Shown piece after piece: positions 25,191 through 35,559 of a stretch of DNA of 64,000 bases. The notes beneath the pieces were generated by a model, which was given only the letters and a program-made list of their open reading frames with translations, was not told the DNA's origin and made no database searches. Each line of letters starts with the position of its first letter. Position 1 is the stretch's first letter. The DNA is taken from the NCBI GenBank assembly GCA_014529385.2, contig CM043947.1, forward strand, positions 129,794,391 to 129,858,390, written 5' to 3'. Position numbers and translations under genes: made by a program. This DNA comes from Adiantum capillus-veneris. Its lineage: Eukaryota; Streptophyta; Polypodiopsida; Polypodiales; Pteridaceae.

Positions 25191-26343
25191 TCAAGATCTG
25201 CTGGACCTGGATCTATGACACAGGTCCTCCCACAGATGCCCACAACTTGTATCCTCTGAAAGCAACACTCTGCAACCTGTGGAGCCTCTATCGAGACTCT
25301 GTGAAGGCGACCCTCTCCCTAAACCTCAAAGAACATGTGGGTTATTGATTCCGAGCAAGCTCGAACTGCAATGAGGACCTCCAGTTGCGTGAAGGCCCCC
25401 ATCCATCCGGAGCTACTGCCTCTAGAGGGGTGAGCCACTCAGCTGGTAAAGCCTTTGTAATATCCTAACACATGCTATGCACCCCCCTCATGCCTTGTAG
25501 TTGGATGCTCTGAGCTGAGCCTCCTGAGCCAAGCGTGAAAACTGAAGCCAGTCGCCTAGAGTGCAGGTTGGACGCTCTGCCATGGGACCCCAAGAAACAT
25601 GAGGCCTACTATCAACCTGGTGGCCTTTGTGAGTGCTAACCATGGGGTTCCAAACAAGAGGCTGCCTCAAGCGTTCCTCCATGCAAGTGGGATGATGCTG
25701 CTCCAGGCCACTCCTCAATTGCTCCCAAGACCTAAGCAGGCTCGCAGCAATGTCTTCCAACCTCCTGCTCAGACCAACTCTGCGCATCTTTGTAAAAATC
25801 CACCTGATGGACGGGCTCCAAGGGTTGCCCGCATGCAGAACTCAAGCTCAAAGTCGGTGAAGCAACAACTCCTTCCAGGGCTTCTCTCCTGGAAGTAGTC
25901 CTCTGACCACGAACTTCCCAAGGAGGGCTTTGCTTTGCTTTGCTGTGTTGGGTCAATGATCCCCAACCCCCCCCTGAGAACATGGTAAGGTGATGACCTG
26001 CTAGGCCACTTTGGCCCGAGCTAGCTGGGTGTCGTGCCCTGACCACAGAAAGTTCTTGATCAGCCTCTCTAGCTGGCTGATACAGGAGCTCGAAAAGATC
26101 TAGCAAGAGGTGATGTACCACATAGTAGCCAATAACACCGGGTTGGCCACTACAACTCGGCCTACCAAAGAGAGCCGTGCCGAACTCCAGTGAAGCAGTT
26201 TCCTCCTAATGGACAGGAGGAGAGGAGCAGTCTGCTGCTCAAGGAACAAGTCCAAGCCAACCTGACAACCTTAATAACATAGTGGAATCCCTGGGGGAAT
26301 CCACTTGAACCCCTCACCCGACGACCAATCAAGCATACGAGCT
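25191..26343 (-). pseudogene. LINE-2 ORF2, thumb/connection region, decayed
   Basis: Between the RT core and the zinc-finger-like end. Minus ORFs are short (for example 25488-25787 and 25732-26121), and PTLSLSSACGQPLEPVHQVD illustrates the level of decay. Assigned by position between two identified LINE domains. Confidence 0.55.
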
Positions 26344-27380
26344 CTACCAGCCCAGAAAGCCACTGTCTTCCTCCAGTTGATCAGTGCTCCCTGAAGCATA
26401 AGAAAACACCTCAAGAGCCTGCTCACATCTGTGTAGACTGGCCTCTTGGCCCTCTAGGTACAAGGCTGAGTCGTCAGCGAACTTAGCGTCAAGTAGCTTG
26501 TCTCCCCTAATAGGGAACTCTAAACCGCGCAAGCCAACCTCCTGTGAAGCCAAAAATCTACTCATCGCCTCAACATAGAAAAGAAAGAGGAAGGGGGCAA
26601 GAGGGAAACTCTGTCTAACCGAACGTGCGAGCATGAAGCCTTCCCCTCTTCCCACTACCAAGAGCACCTGACTGTGCACGCCTGTAGAGAGCCGACACAC
26701 CTCTGATTCAAGCATATGAGAATCCCATCTTGGGTAAAGTGCCCTCCAAAAAATCCCACTCAACTCTGTCATAAGCTTTCTCAAAATCGAGAGGAGAATC
26801 ACAAGGTCCTCTCCTCGGAGACGCGCAAGGGTAGACGCCTTCCAAAAAGTCAAAACGTTGTCAAGGATACTACACTCCTTGACAAAACCTGTCTGTGTCC
26901 CATGTATAATGCTCTCAAGTAGCGGCTGGATCCTCAAACTCAGGGCCTTGGCTAAAATTTTGTAGAATGAGTTGAGAATGGTGATGGGTCGCCACTGCCA
27001 AATCTCATCCAAGGAGCCTCCCTCCTTGGGTATAAGGTAGATCAAGTCCTCACTCATGTTGTCCCGCATCCGTTGCAAAAATCCGAACAAAACAAGTCCC
27101 AATTTAGAAAGAAGCTGGGAGTCAAACCATCCTCCCCTGGAAAACTACCTTAGGGAAGTGCTCTGAGGGCCTCATGGAGCTCCTCTAGCTGGAGAGGAAG
27201 CTCTAGTCTCCGCCTCATCTCCTCAGTAACAAGGCTAGGCATCTGCGCCCAAACCTGCTCTCTGCATGCATCGTGGCGCTCTGACTGAGGCTCAACTAAC
27301 AACAGATCACGGTAAAAGTCAGTAGCAACTGCATGCATATCCTTAGGCTCTAAAGCAACTAACCCGTCAGGTCTCCTCAA
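26344..27380 (-). pseudogene. LINE-2 reverse transcriptase
   Basis: Minus frames read SEDLIYLIPKEGGSLDEIWQ, WRPITILNSFYKILAKALSL, GTQTGFVKECSILDNV, RQSFPLAPFLFLFYVEAMSR (usual GCPLAP altered to SFPLAP) and the catalytic FADDSALYLEGQ near 26460. Upstream, ELPLQLEELHEALRALP leads in. A frameshift at about 27110-27150 separates the two ORFs. The altered pre-catalytic motif suggests loss of function. Confidence 0.88.
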
Positions 27381-27714
27381 CTAGCTGAGCGTGGCGTGTG
27401 CATGGCGGGGCCCCACCGACTCAAAGAACTCCCGAAAAACTCTGTCACCCACCTGGGTTCACTGAGATGTTTGTCGATGGAAGGCAAACTCACGACGTCG
27501 CTCCTCAATGCTAGCGAGCTCCTGTCGAGCCTGCTGCATCTGCTCCTCCAAGCAAGAAGTGTGGGGGTGGTGCTCCTACAACCTAAGCAAGGAAACAATG
27601 CCCCGTCGAAGACGCTTCTCCTCCTCCCTAGCTGCAGCTAGCCGATACAGACTCCTCGAGGAAGAAACGACTAAGCTCAGCGAGTCCAAAGGCCACTCTA
27701 CTAGTAGGGGTGTC

Positions 27715-28943
27715 CTAAGTGTCCAAACTCTCTGTCCAAAGTGCTACCACCTGCTCTCTGAGCTCTGGGTCCAGCAAGACCCTATCACACTCCTTGTGAT
27801 CATTGGCGTAGAAGCGATCTATCTGATATAGATTCACTCCTCCTACTCTGCGGTCAGAGCGAGAGAAAGACAAGAAGTTTGGGCCCTGGGAGCCGCACAA
27901 AGCGTGTATGCTGCCAAACATAAAAAATCGTCAAAGTCATACATAGATGCTCGCTAGCTGCCAACTTAGCACCATGCACAATAGCATGGCTACCTCCAAT
28001 CCTATATGAGGGGTCCTCCAACCAGTGTAACAGGGAACGGGGGGAACACAACCCAAAAGTTCCGAAACTTCCGGACGAGTCCTGATCCCGAAACGGAGAT
28101 GGGAACGGAATAGCGTTCCGGAACGGGGTGTAACCGGAATGGTGTTCCGGAATGGGGGGAACGAGGCGGAATGGTGAAACGCGGGGCGGAACGGGCAATT
28201 TTAGGCATTTGGGGGAAAAAAAGTGGGCTTTTGGGGGCAGATTTGGAACTGTTCGGGGAACATATTTGTTGCAATTTGAGGGCAGGTTGGGGGCAGTTTT
28301 GGGGTTGTTTAGGAGTTTATTTGGGACTAAGCTGAATGGAGATAATTCAAGCCTTACTCTAGGTGGACCGCTTCGGCCCCGTTCCCGTTTCGCCCCCCCC
28401 TCCTCCTCCTCGTTGCCTGTTCCCGTTCCGGGTAACTATGTCTCCAACATGTTGAAGTCTCCCCCAACACACCATTGCTCTGCATGCGGCAAGGACTCTA
28501 CATATGTGACCAAAACTCAGCTCGTGCATTTTTCACATATGGGCGCATAGATGTTCAGGAAACCCATAAGGCAACCCCGAACCTGCATAGTAATCCACTG
28601 GGCCCTGCCTGACACAGTAGATTATAATACCTTTGCCCACAATGGCAAGCTGCCATGAGTCCGCAATAGTCATACATACCCCACCCTGAATGCCTCCAAG
28701 CCCAAATGCAGCTGACCAAAATGTCTCATAACGACCACACATAATTTGACCACATCGTCTAATGTGGCTCTCACAAAGATGATGCTCCTGAAGCATGAGA
28801 ACATCAATCATACCATCCACAAGGCATCGCTGAATCTCCTGACGCGAGCGATGCTGCTGACGTTGAAAGTGGGGTCCACCTAATCCTTGCACATTCCATG
28901 AGATGATTCTCATGGAGTCAGTGAGAGAAAACTGATGCTGCAA
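27715..28943 (-). pseudogene. LINE-2 apurinic-type endonuclease domain (interrupted)
   Basis: Begins MRIISWNVQGLGGPHFQRQQ at about 28913; LQEHHLCESHIRRC follows, and the GGDFNMLE motif is at about 28450. The next part (YRIGGSHAIVHGAK and LSFSRSDRRVGGVNLYQIDR) resumes after a 400-bp insert at 28032-28431. This domain nicks target DNA to prime reverse transcription. ORF2 starts about 16 bp after the ORF1 stop. Confidence 0.85.
28032..28431. mobile_element. Candidate non-autonomous DNA transposon inside LINE-2
   Basis: About 400 bp splitting the endonuclease just after GGDFNMLE. GTAAC flanks both sides (28027-28031, 28432-28436). The ends are loosely inverted: AGGGAACGGGG on the left, and the complement of the right end reads CCGGAACGGGAAC. 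The left third is an array of GGAACGG/GGAATGG motifs. No ORF. Could be a MITE; family unknown. Confidence 0.5.
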
Positions 28944-28958
28944 CAGCAGCCAATCTCG

Positions 28959-29860
28959 CTATCTTCGAGGCTGGCTTGGATGGGGAGTAATCCGCATCCA
29001 AGCGACCCTGAGATAGTCGAGACTGTAGAGTTTGTCCAACCCAGCCCAAGAAGAGCGTGCCGTTCGTTGGGCGACATCCTTTGTCCAAGAGTCCTCATGT
29101 ACATATACATAACATGGTGGACTCTGCGTGTCGGCAAAAAAGTGTACCACAATGTGCCTACATCCTGCTCTATCTGGAGGTGTCACCGAGAACTTGGCCA
29201 GCAGCCACAAAGTTTGTATTAAGTCTGGCACCCCCAAGTCTCCCGTGTGATGAGAGAACTTGAGCGCCTGAGCTTGAAGCCAGTCCATCACTGAGTCCAG
29301 ACTCCACTCAGTCTGGTCCGTGCCACACAGAGGGAAAGAGAAACCAACCGTTGTGTCCATGGCCTCTGTCCCTCTAGCTGCTAGAAACAACACATGGACT
29401 CTGAAGCAAGCCGCCTCAAAGTCTGGAGAGGAGTCCCCGAGGAAACGTGTGAAGTTGTAGGCGAAGAAGTCCCATTTGACGATGGATGTCGAAACTCGTC
29501 GGTCCTCGAGGGACTGCGGCAAAAGGTGACGTCTGTACCAGAAGGGGGGTTCGCAGGAAAGTCTGCTCCTTTCTTGCCGGGCGGCTTGTGGCAAAAGCCC
29601 TGCCAAGAGACCTCCTAGCAGTCGATGAAGGTGTCTCCAAGATAGTCTCAATCTCTAAACCAATCCTGGAAAGGAGCGGGCGGTCCTCTCTCCTCGGACA
29701 TGGGAAGCAGACTGAGATGGGTAGGTCTGCCTCCTCGACAAGAGCATCGGTAGCCGGATCAAATCTATGGTGCCACTATCGAAAATGAGCTCTAGCTGCT
29801 CTGAAGGCCAGGGGGCTCATTGCAATGACCTTGGACGCCATCTCGGAGGTCTCAAACTCT
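28959..29860 (-). pseudogene. LINE-2 ORF1 region
   Basis: A 230-codon open frame (28959-29651) begins inside a longer decayed frame. Upstream frames give FDPATDALVEEADLPISVCF. The open part includes DFFAYNFTRFLGDSSPDFEA and VVHFFADTQSPPCYVYVHED. No CCHC knuckle and no coiled coil are seen, so the domain type of this ORF1 is unknown. Position directly before the endonuclease makes it ORF1. Confidence 0.6.
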
Positions 29861-30270
29861 ATCTAATAGTATCCGCGTCCGAGAAGCTGAACGTCGATGT
29901 TCTTACCCACCTCTGTTAAAAGGCGGGCTTGGAGGAGATCACACACACCTCCCCTCTGCTAGGTCGGGTGCCGATGATCTTGCAGATAACAGAGGTGGCC
30001 TAAAGGTGCACCATCTTTGCCTCTAAGCTCGCTTGCTTTGTTGGCGAAAGAGCAAGTCTAATGGTGGGTTCCGCGGGGTCGGGCGAGGGGGCCCTCTGAG
30101 GCGGAGCAGAGCCCTCCATCTGTGTCTGCTGCCAAGGTGACGAAAGAGAATGGAACAAATGCGAGGCGAAGCTGACAAAGACGAAACCAAAGCCGACAAA
30201 GCAGGGAGGGAGGGGGGGGGGGGGGGGGGGGGGGAGGCGGGCTGGGGGAAGGGGATTGAAGGGGCGACAA

Positions 30271-30310
<40 letters not shown>

Positions 30311-30534
30311 GTCATGGGGCAACGCGAGCAGGGGTAGAGGGAGGTGGGGAGCAACGATGGCGAACGGGTAGGGGGCAACGCGAGGGCAGGGGACGTTGGG
30401 GGTAGCGAGGGTTGGGGCAGCGGGAGCGCGAGGGCAGGGGACAGCGAGGGCGAACGGGAGTGCGAGCTGACGGGCAAGGGAAGGAGGGGAGTAGCGATGG
30501 CGAGGATGCGCGTGAGCAGCAGCGAGTCAACTTC
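29861..30534 (-). repeat. LINE-2 5' UTR, C-rich on the sense strand
   Basis: Contains G23 at 30212-30234 and G39 at 30271-30309 on the + strand, and GCGAGGGCAGGGGA-type repeats to 30534. Pro-rich ORFs here are artefacts of the homopolymers. It likely holds the internal promoter, as LINE 5' UTRs do, but no element can be pinned down. Confidence 0.7.
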
Positions 30535-30548
30535 CTGGACCAGTTTCC
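30535..30548. repeat. Target-site duplication of LINE-2, right copy
   Basis: CTGGACCAGTTTCC, matching 24083-24096. Confidence 0.92.
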
Positions 30549-30676
30549 TTTGCCACCTCGGTTGCCTTTACCCCCTCCTAGTCCACCTCCAACTACTGTT
30601 GTAGGAGTGAGGGTTACATCACTGTCTCTGGGACATTGCCCTCCTTCCTGCAAGTTTACAGAGCAGAGGCTAGTGG
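30549..30676. other. Continuation of the LINE-2 target element
   Basis: Short stretch rich in CCACCTCC, continuing the sequence interrupted at 24096. It ends at the 3' boundary of copia-4, so this older element was itself in contact with a truncated copia. Confidence 0.45.
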
Positions 30677-32551
30677 TGATGTGAAGCAAGCCGAGATTTT
30701 TCATCTCAAACTCTCTAGCTAAGGTCTCCATAGTACTGCGGATGTGCTCAACGTGGCTACCTATGATCACAAGATCGTTCACAGAGGATAACAAGTCACC
30801 AATCTTCCCTCACTATAAATATACAACTCTGGGTCTGCAGAAGAACGTCGAAAGGAGTGTTATAGGAAGAAAGGGTCTATCTTTTGGTACCACGCTCGAG
30901 GGGCTTGCTTTAGGCCTTAGAGAGCCTTCAGCAACCTACAAACCATGTCATTGAAATCTGGATTCAAGAACTGGAGGTTGGTCCACATACACCTCCTTTG
31001 CTAAGTTGCCACTGAGAAAAGCCAAAACTACATCCATCTGAAAGTGGGGCCATGCGAAAAAGACAGCAAGAGCAAAGACTGTCCAAATAGTCGCCACCCT
31101 CGCAGTCGGTGCAAAGGTTTCGTCATAGTCCACACACTGTCTCTAAGAGAAGCCCTTGGCAGCGAGTCGTGCCTTGTGCTTATCCAAAAAACCATCGGAT
31201 TTGTACTTGGTCTTGTAGACCCATTTGACACCAATCACCTTTGCTTGGCAGGCCGCAAAACCAACTCCCAAGTGTTATTCTTATTGATGGAATCAAGCTC
31301 TTTTTGCATGGCCAACTTTCACTTTGGTTGTGAAAGTGCTTCCTCAACCATCAAAGCGTCTGTGTCCTTGATCATTGTTGACATCAAAGCATAGTTCACT
31401 TGTAACCCCATCTGTCTCAGCAAATCGAAGCTGTTGAGAACGTCGTGTTGTACTAGCATCATGCCAATGTGGTGGAAAATTTGAAGTTGCTGCATCTTGC
31501 AAGGTCTCCAACAGCCACTTCGGTAACTTTCCTGACTTGCTCCTCGTGGGAGGAGCTACTGATACATTTGACTCTACTTCTGCACTATGGTGAGAACCAC
31601 TATCATCAACATCATTGGGAATAGGTGCATTCTCCTCCGTAGCCTGAGAGACAGGAATAAGAGAAGAGGGTTCATCAATTTCAAGAGGAAAATCATCATC
31701 TAGATCTCTAAGTATCGGCAAATTTGGAGTTGTCGTGGAAGACTTGGGAGAGGAAGCCCCGTCAAAGACGACATCACGACTGAGAACAACATCCTCTTTT
31801 GGATCTCAAAGTTGATATCCTTCGGAAAGAGTATTGTAGCTGACAAAAAAACACGCTCTTGGACTTGGGAGCAAACTTCCCCATCTATTCCTTTGGTACA
31901 TGGATGTACGCATCGCTCCCAAATATCCGAAAATGAGAGACGGCGGGCTTTCTACCAAAGCAAGCCTCAAACGTGGTCTTTCTTGGAACTGAAGATATCG
32001 GAGATCGATTTATGGTATGACCTGCCGCTGCAACTACCACTGCCCATAGAGACTTTGGTAGGTCTCGATGCTCAAGCATAGTCCGTGCCGTCTCAACCAT
32101 TGTCTTATTCTTCCTCTCCACAACTCCATTCTCTGAGGGCGATTCAGTATTCGCAAGCTCTCACTTGATGCCATGGTCTGCACAAAATTGAATGAATTTT
32201 TTGGAGGTAAACTCCCCGCCTTTGTCCGATCGAATTGTCTTCTACACTTCATTGCTCTGCTTCTCCACAAGAGCACGCCAATTCTTGAAGAGACCAAATG
32301 CCTCTAACTTGTGCTGTAGAAAATATATCCAAGTAAAGGGGTTGAAATCGTCTACCAGGAACATGAAATAGAGAGCTTTGCCAAGGGAAGGAGTTTACAT
32401 AGGTCCACAGAGGTCAGTGTGAACCAACTCCAAAGCGGCAATAGCTCGGCATGTAGAATGCTTCTGAATAGCATCTCGATGTTGCTTCCCACGAATGCAA
32501 GTAATGTATTTTTCATGCTTACTCCCAACGCATGGTAAGCCTTTTAGCATC
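30677..32551 (-). pseudogene. Copia-4 pol: integrase to mid reverse transcriptase
   Basis: Minus strand. GKQHRDAIQKHS and ALELVHTDLCGPM open the integrase; IRSDKGGEFTS, SENGVVERKNKTM and HFRIFGSDAYIHVPKE complete it (about 31890-32450). After the linker (KLPKWLLETLQDA), RT gives VIGVKWVYKTKYKSDG, DYDETFAPTARVATIW and AFLSGNLAKEVYVDQPP. It ends at EMKNLGLLH near 30680, so the RT C-terminus and RNase H are missing. Several stops and frameshifts. The upstream half continues at 34249 after the solo LTR. Confidence 0.9.
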
Positions 32552-34248
32552 TGTCACGAGGACGTGGCAACTGCTAACCTTAGTTGTTGGTTTCTTTCAA
32601 TGATTTTTGTTTAATTTTTGAGACCCTCTTTTTGAAGTTGCAAATGGTCGGACATTGTATGACCAATGTGAACGGTAGTTTCACCTGCAGACGGGAAGTT
32701 GGTTGGCATTGGAACTCGTAAAGTAAAAGGATGTCTAGGCTCAGTTCAAGGTCATGTAGGTCCCCCCCTCGCACTTAGCAAGTTGGTGGATACTAGGAAG
32801 TGAACTCAATAAAGGCATAAAGTCAAGGTGGGATCACCAACAGAAAGTATCCAACAATTGGGCCACATTGCACTTTTGGATGCGGTCCCAATGAGGATAG
32901 ATGGTCAGATGACGAGTGGGAGCCCAACGGAATCATTTCCTAAAAATTAGGGAACTGCTATTTTGGGCCATGAAATGTGTTCGCGTCAATACCTTCGGTA
33001 TGACCAGGGGAACATTTTATTACTCTGCTACAAAGTCAACTGATGCACCAGTTGAGAGATTTTAAAGCAGGAAGCCCAATGCGGGGAAATTGCATGTATG
33101 AGTGCTAAGTGGCACTTTTGGCCAATTTACCAAGTCTGGGAGAAGAGAACTCGTAATTGACTTTTTGGAGCACTTTTGGAGGCTGATAACACTGATTTTC
33201 AGCCATTTCTCTCCGTTTTTGAGCTTCCCATGACTTTGCCTAGGTCCAAGGAGCTCATTTTCAGCATTGGAAGGTATCAGATGCGTGTTTACTGGGCTGT
33301 TTTGCTGCGTTTTCAGCGATACGCAGGTTTTGGCAGCCATGGAAATCTTCCCCTTTTTGCATCTATTTGTTCTCAGATGCATTACAGGTCAAGGGCAGCA
33401 GAGGGGGCGCTCGATTTATGCTGGGGGGATGCTTCATTGAGAACCACAGGTTAAGAGCTATGGAGTGCTTTCTTTCCCTCTCATGTACAGTGTGGTGCTA
33501 GGAGTGATGCCCTGCACGCTACACACTGCTCTCTCTCTCTCTCCCCTACGTGCAGTTTTGTGATGCCCCACAAGAAGGCTCTTCATTTGATTGATGTACA
33601 GCTGTGTGGTTTCATGCTTTTGTGCTGAGACAAGAGCCTCCTTGAGCAGGAATAGGGGTAGCTAACTACTACTACAAAGCAGGCACCGGTGAGGGTCATA
33701 ACCTCACCTTACAGGTGCATTTTCAGTGCTGTGTGCGTTGTAAATTGACTGTTTTTCAGCCATATGGACGCCAAAGGGAATCGTGCCCCACTGGCAGAGG
33801 ACAGTTAGGGGACTGTTTGGGGCTGAAAACAGGGCAAAAACCAGTAAATACAGCGTGCTGAATTTACTGTTTTTGGGCAGGAATTAGAGGGTTTATGCCA
33901 GTGGAAGAGAGTTCCAGCAGGGGAATTGGTTTCGTGCAAGTTTTGGGGTTGTTATGTTGCCGAAATTTGGCCAAAACAGGTGTTATCTAGCTCGATACAG
34001 ATAAAGGATTCCCAGGACTCTTCTTTGTAATTTACCCTCTCAAAGTATAAAGAAATATCGAAAGGGGCGCCAATTTTGGGGCCTACAGGTTGTCGGCGTC
34101 TGCTCGGGGCATTCTAGCTTCCGAGCCGTCTGCGTATTCAAGTGTTAATTCCCGTCCCAGGTTCTTTCTGCAAAGTGCTCTGTGTATATGTCTAAAGTAA
34201 AGAATTTCGGGTGAAAGCCAACGCCTACTGCCCCACGGGCCGGTTTCA
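32552..34248 (+). repeat. Solo LTR, 1697 bp, same family as the 7.9-kb element
   Basis: TGTCACGAGGACGTGGCAAC to CGGTTTCA, the reverse-complement match to 7872-9449 and 10325-11759. Flanks GCATC (32547-32551) and ACATC (34249-34253) are a 5-bp target duplication with one change. The shared module is at 34045-34083. It sits inside the pre-integrase domain of copia-4, which is restored if the LTR is removed. It is the longest of the three LTRs. Confidence 0.9.
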
Positions 34249-35530
34249 ACATCTGCTCATGAAAAGAAAGCCAAAGAGCATCATTGTTCAAATGACTAAA
34301 TCTATAGTGCTAGAGATCACCTGTGGGTACCTTGATCGGTGAAGAAAGAGCATGGAGCTTGTATGGTCCATTCTCCATAGTGCCTTCTCTGACCTCCTTG
34401 TTGGAGTCGTCGTCCCGAATGGACACCGCATGCTCTGTAAAGTTCACCTCCATGCCCAGATTGCACACCTATGCATAGACATAAGATGAAGTCCCAACTT
34501 TAGAGCAAAAAGTACCTTGGAGATTTGCGTACCCCCTCTGCTATCTGGAATCAACTCCATAGATCTCTCGCTGTGAATAGGAATTTTAGATTTGTCGCCA
34601 ATGAAAATAGTACCATAGTGGCACCGCATGTTGGACAAAAGATCCTTTGCAGGTGTCATGTGCCATGAGGCATCACTATCCAAAATCCAATCACGATCAT
34701 CTCGAACCACAAGAGCCGTCTCAACCTCCGATGTCCCTGGAGAATCCTCTAAGGGTAGAATCTCCAATTGAACAAAGGTTGGTGACTGCACCGCCGCCGC
34801 CGTAGAAGTCTAAGCATCTCCAGCTCGCTTTGGACACTTCCGCCATAATGGCCCTTTTTCCCACGATGATTGCAATGCCGTTCTGCCTTCAAGGCATCCT
34901 TTTCAGCATCACTCTTCTTTGGATTGTTGTTGCTTTCCTTCTTACCCTCTTGCTTGTTGTTGTTGTTGTTGTTGGAAGAACCGGCCAAGGTTTTGGAGCT
35001 TGACTTCTTCCTTGTACAGAACTGCTGCTCCTAGTCCAACTCCTTTGAAACAATCTCGTCCCAAGAAATAGTATTCATCCGGCCACTAGTAATCAACAAA
35101 GAATAGAAATTTGGTATTTGTTCCAAAAGCTGGATAATTATGTCTGCTAAACTGATAAGCTTTTCCATATGAAGTATTTCCTGTTGATGCTCATGCATCT
35201 TGTTGATGTGATCCCTCATGGATGAGTGCTTCACATCTAAGGTCCTCAAATGCACCTCTAAGGCTATCCGCTTCATTGGAGAGAGACTATCATACAGTGA
35301 AGAAAGCCGATTCCAAATCAATTTTGTGTCCTTCATAGTCGATGATTGATAGTGTACTCTTAAGGATTATAGAAGATCGGATTCGTGCATTGACACACTC
35401 CCATAACTTTGCTCCCATAGGATCCTTTTGGCTTTTGAAGGTTTCAGCCTCCAAGCTCGTAAGAATAGAAAACCGCCATCATGGTCGCTTTCCAAAATGG
35501 CTTAGTTGTCGCCATTCAATTGCCGATTAG
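34249..35530 (-). pseudogene. Copia-4 gag and protease
   Basis: Gag: AWRLKPSKAKRILWEQSYGS then IWNRLSSLYDSLSPMKRIAL and YSLLITSGRMNTISWDEIVS (about 35031-35530), the UBN2-type copia gag. A degenerate zinc knuckle, CNHRGKKGHYGG, follows. Protease: WILDSDASWHMTPAKDLLS, where the catalytic DSG triad reads DSD. The pre-integrase part (YRFSHLNNDALWL) runs to the solo LTR. The protease change plus stops make it inactive. Confidence 0.88.
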
Positions 35531-35559
35531 AGGAAAAGGTAGGAAGGGTAGGTATCTTG

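Larger units (their letters stand above)
24097..30534 (-). mobile_element. LINE-2: near full-length L1-type non-LTR retrotransposon
   Basis: About 6.4 kb on the minus strand. 3' poly(A) is seen as T13 at 24097-24109 and both flanks carry the 14-17-bp duplication. Order on the sense strand: C-rich 5' UTR, ORF1 region, endonuclease, RT, zinc-finger-like domain, tail. Poly(A), the duplicated target and FADD in RT are typical of plant L1. Frameshifts throughout and a 400-bp insertion in the endonuclease make it inactive. It is distinct from the (TC)n-tailed LINE family in this window. Confidence 0.92.

Noticed and set aside
30023-30477. Minus ORFs rich in poly-Pro, and + ORFs rich in poly-Gly
   Set aside because: Artefacts of the G23 and G39 homopolymers in the LINE-2 5' UTR.
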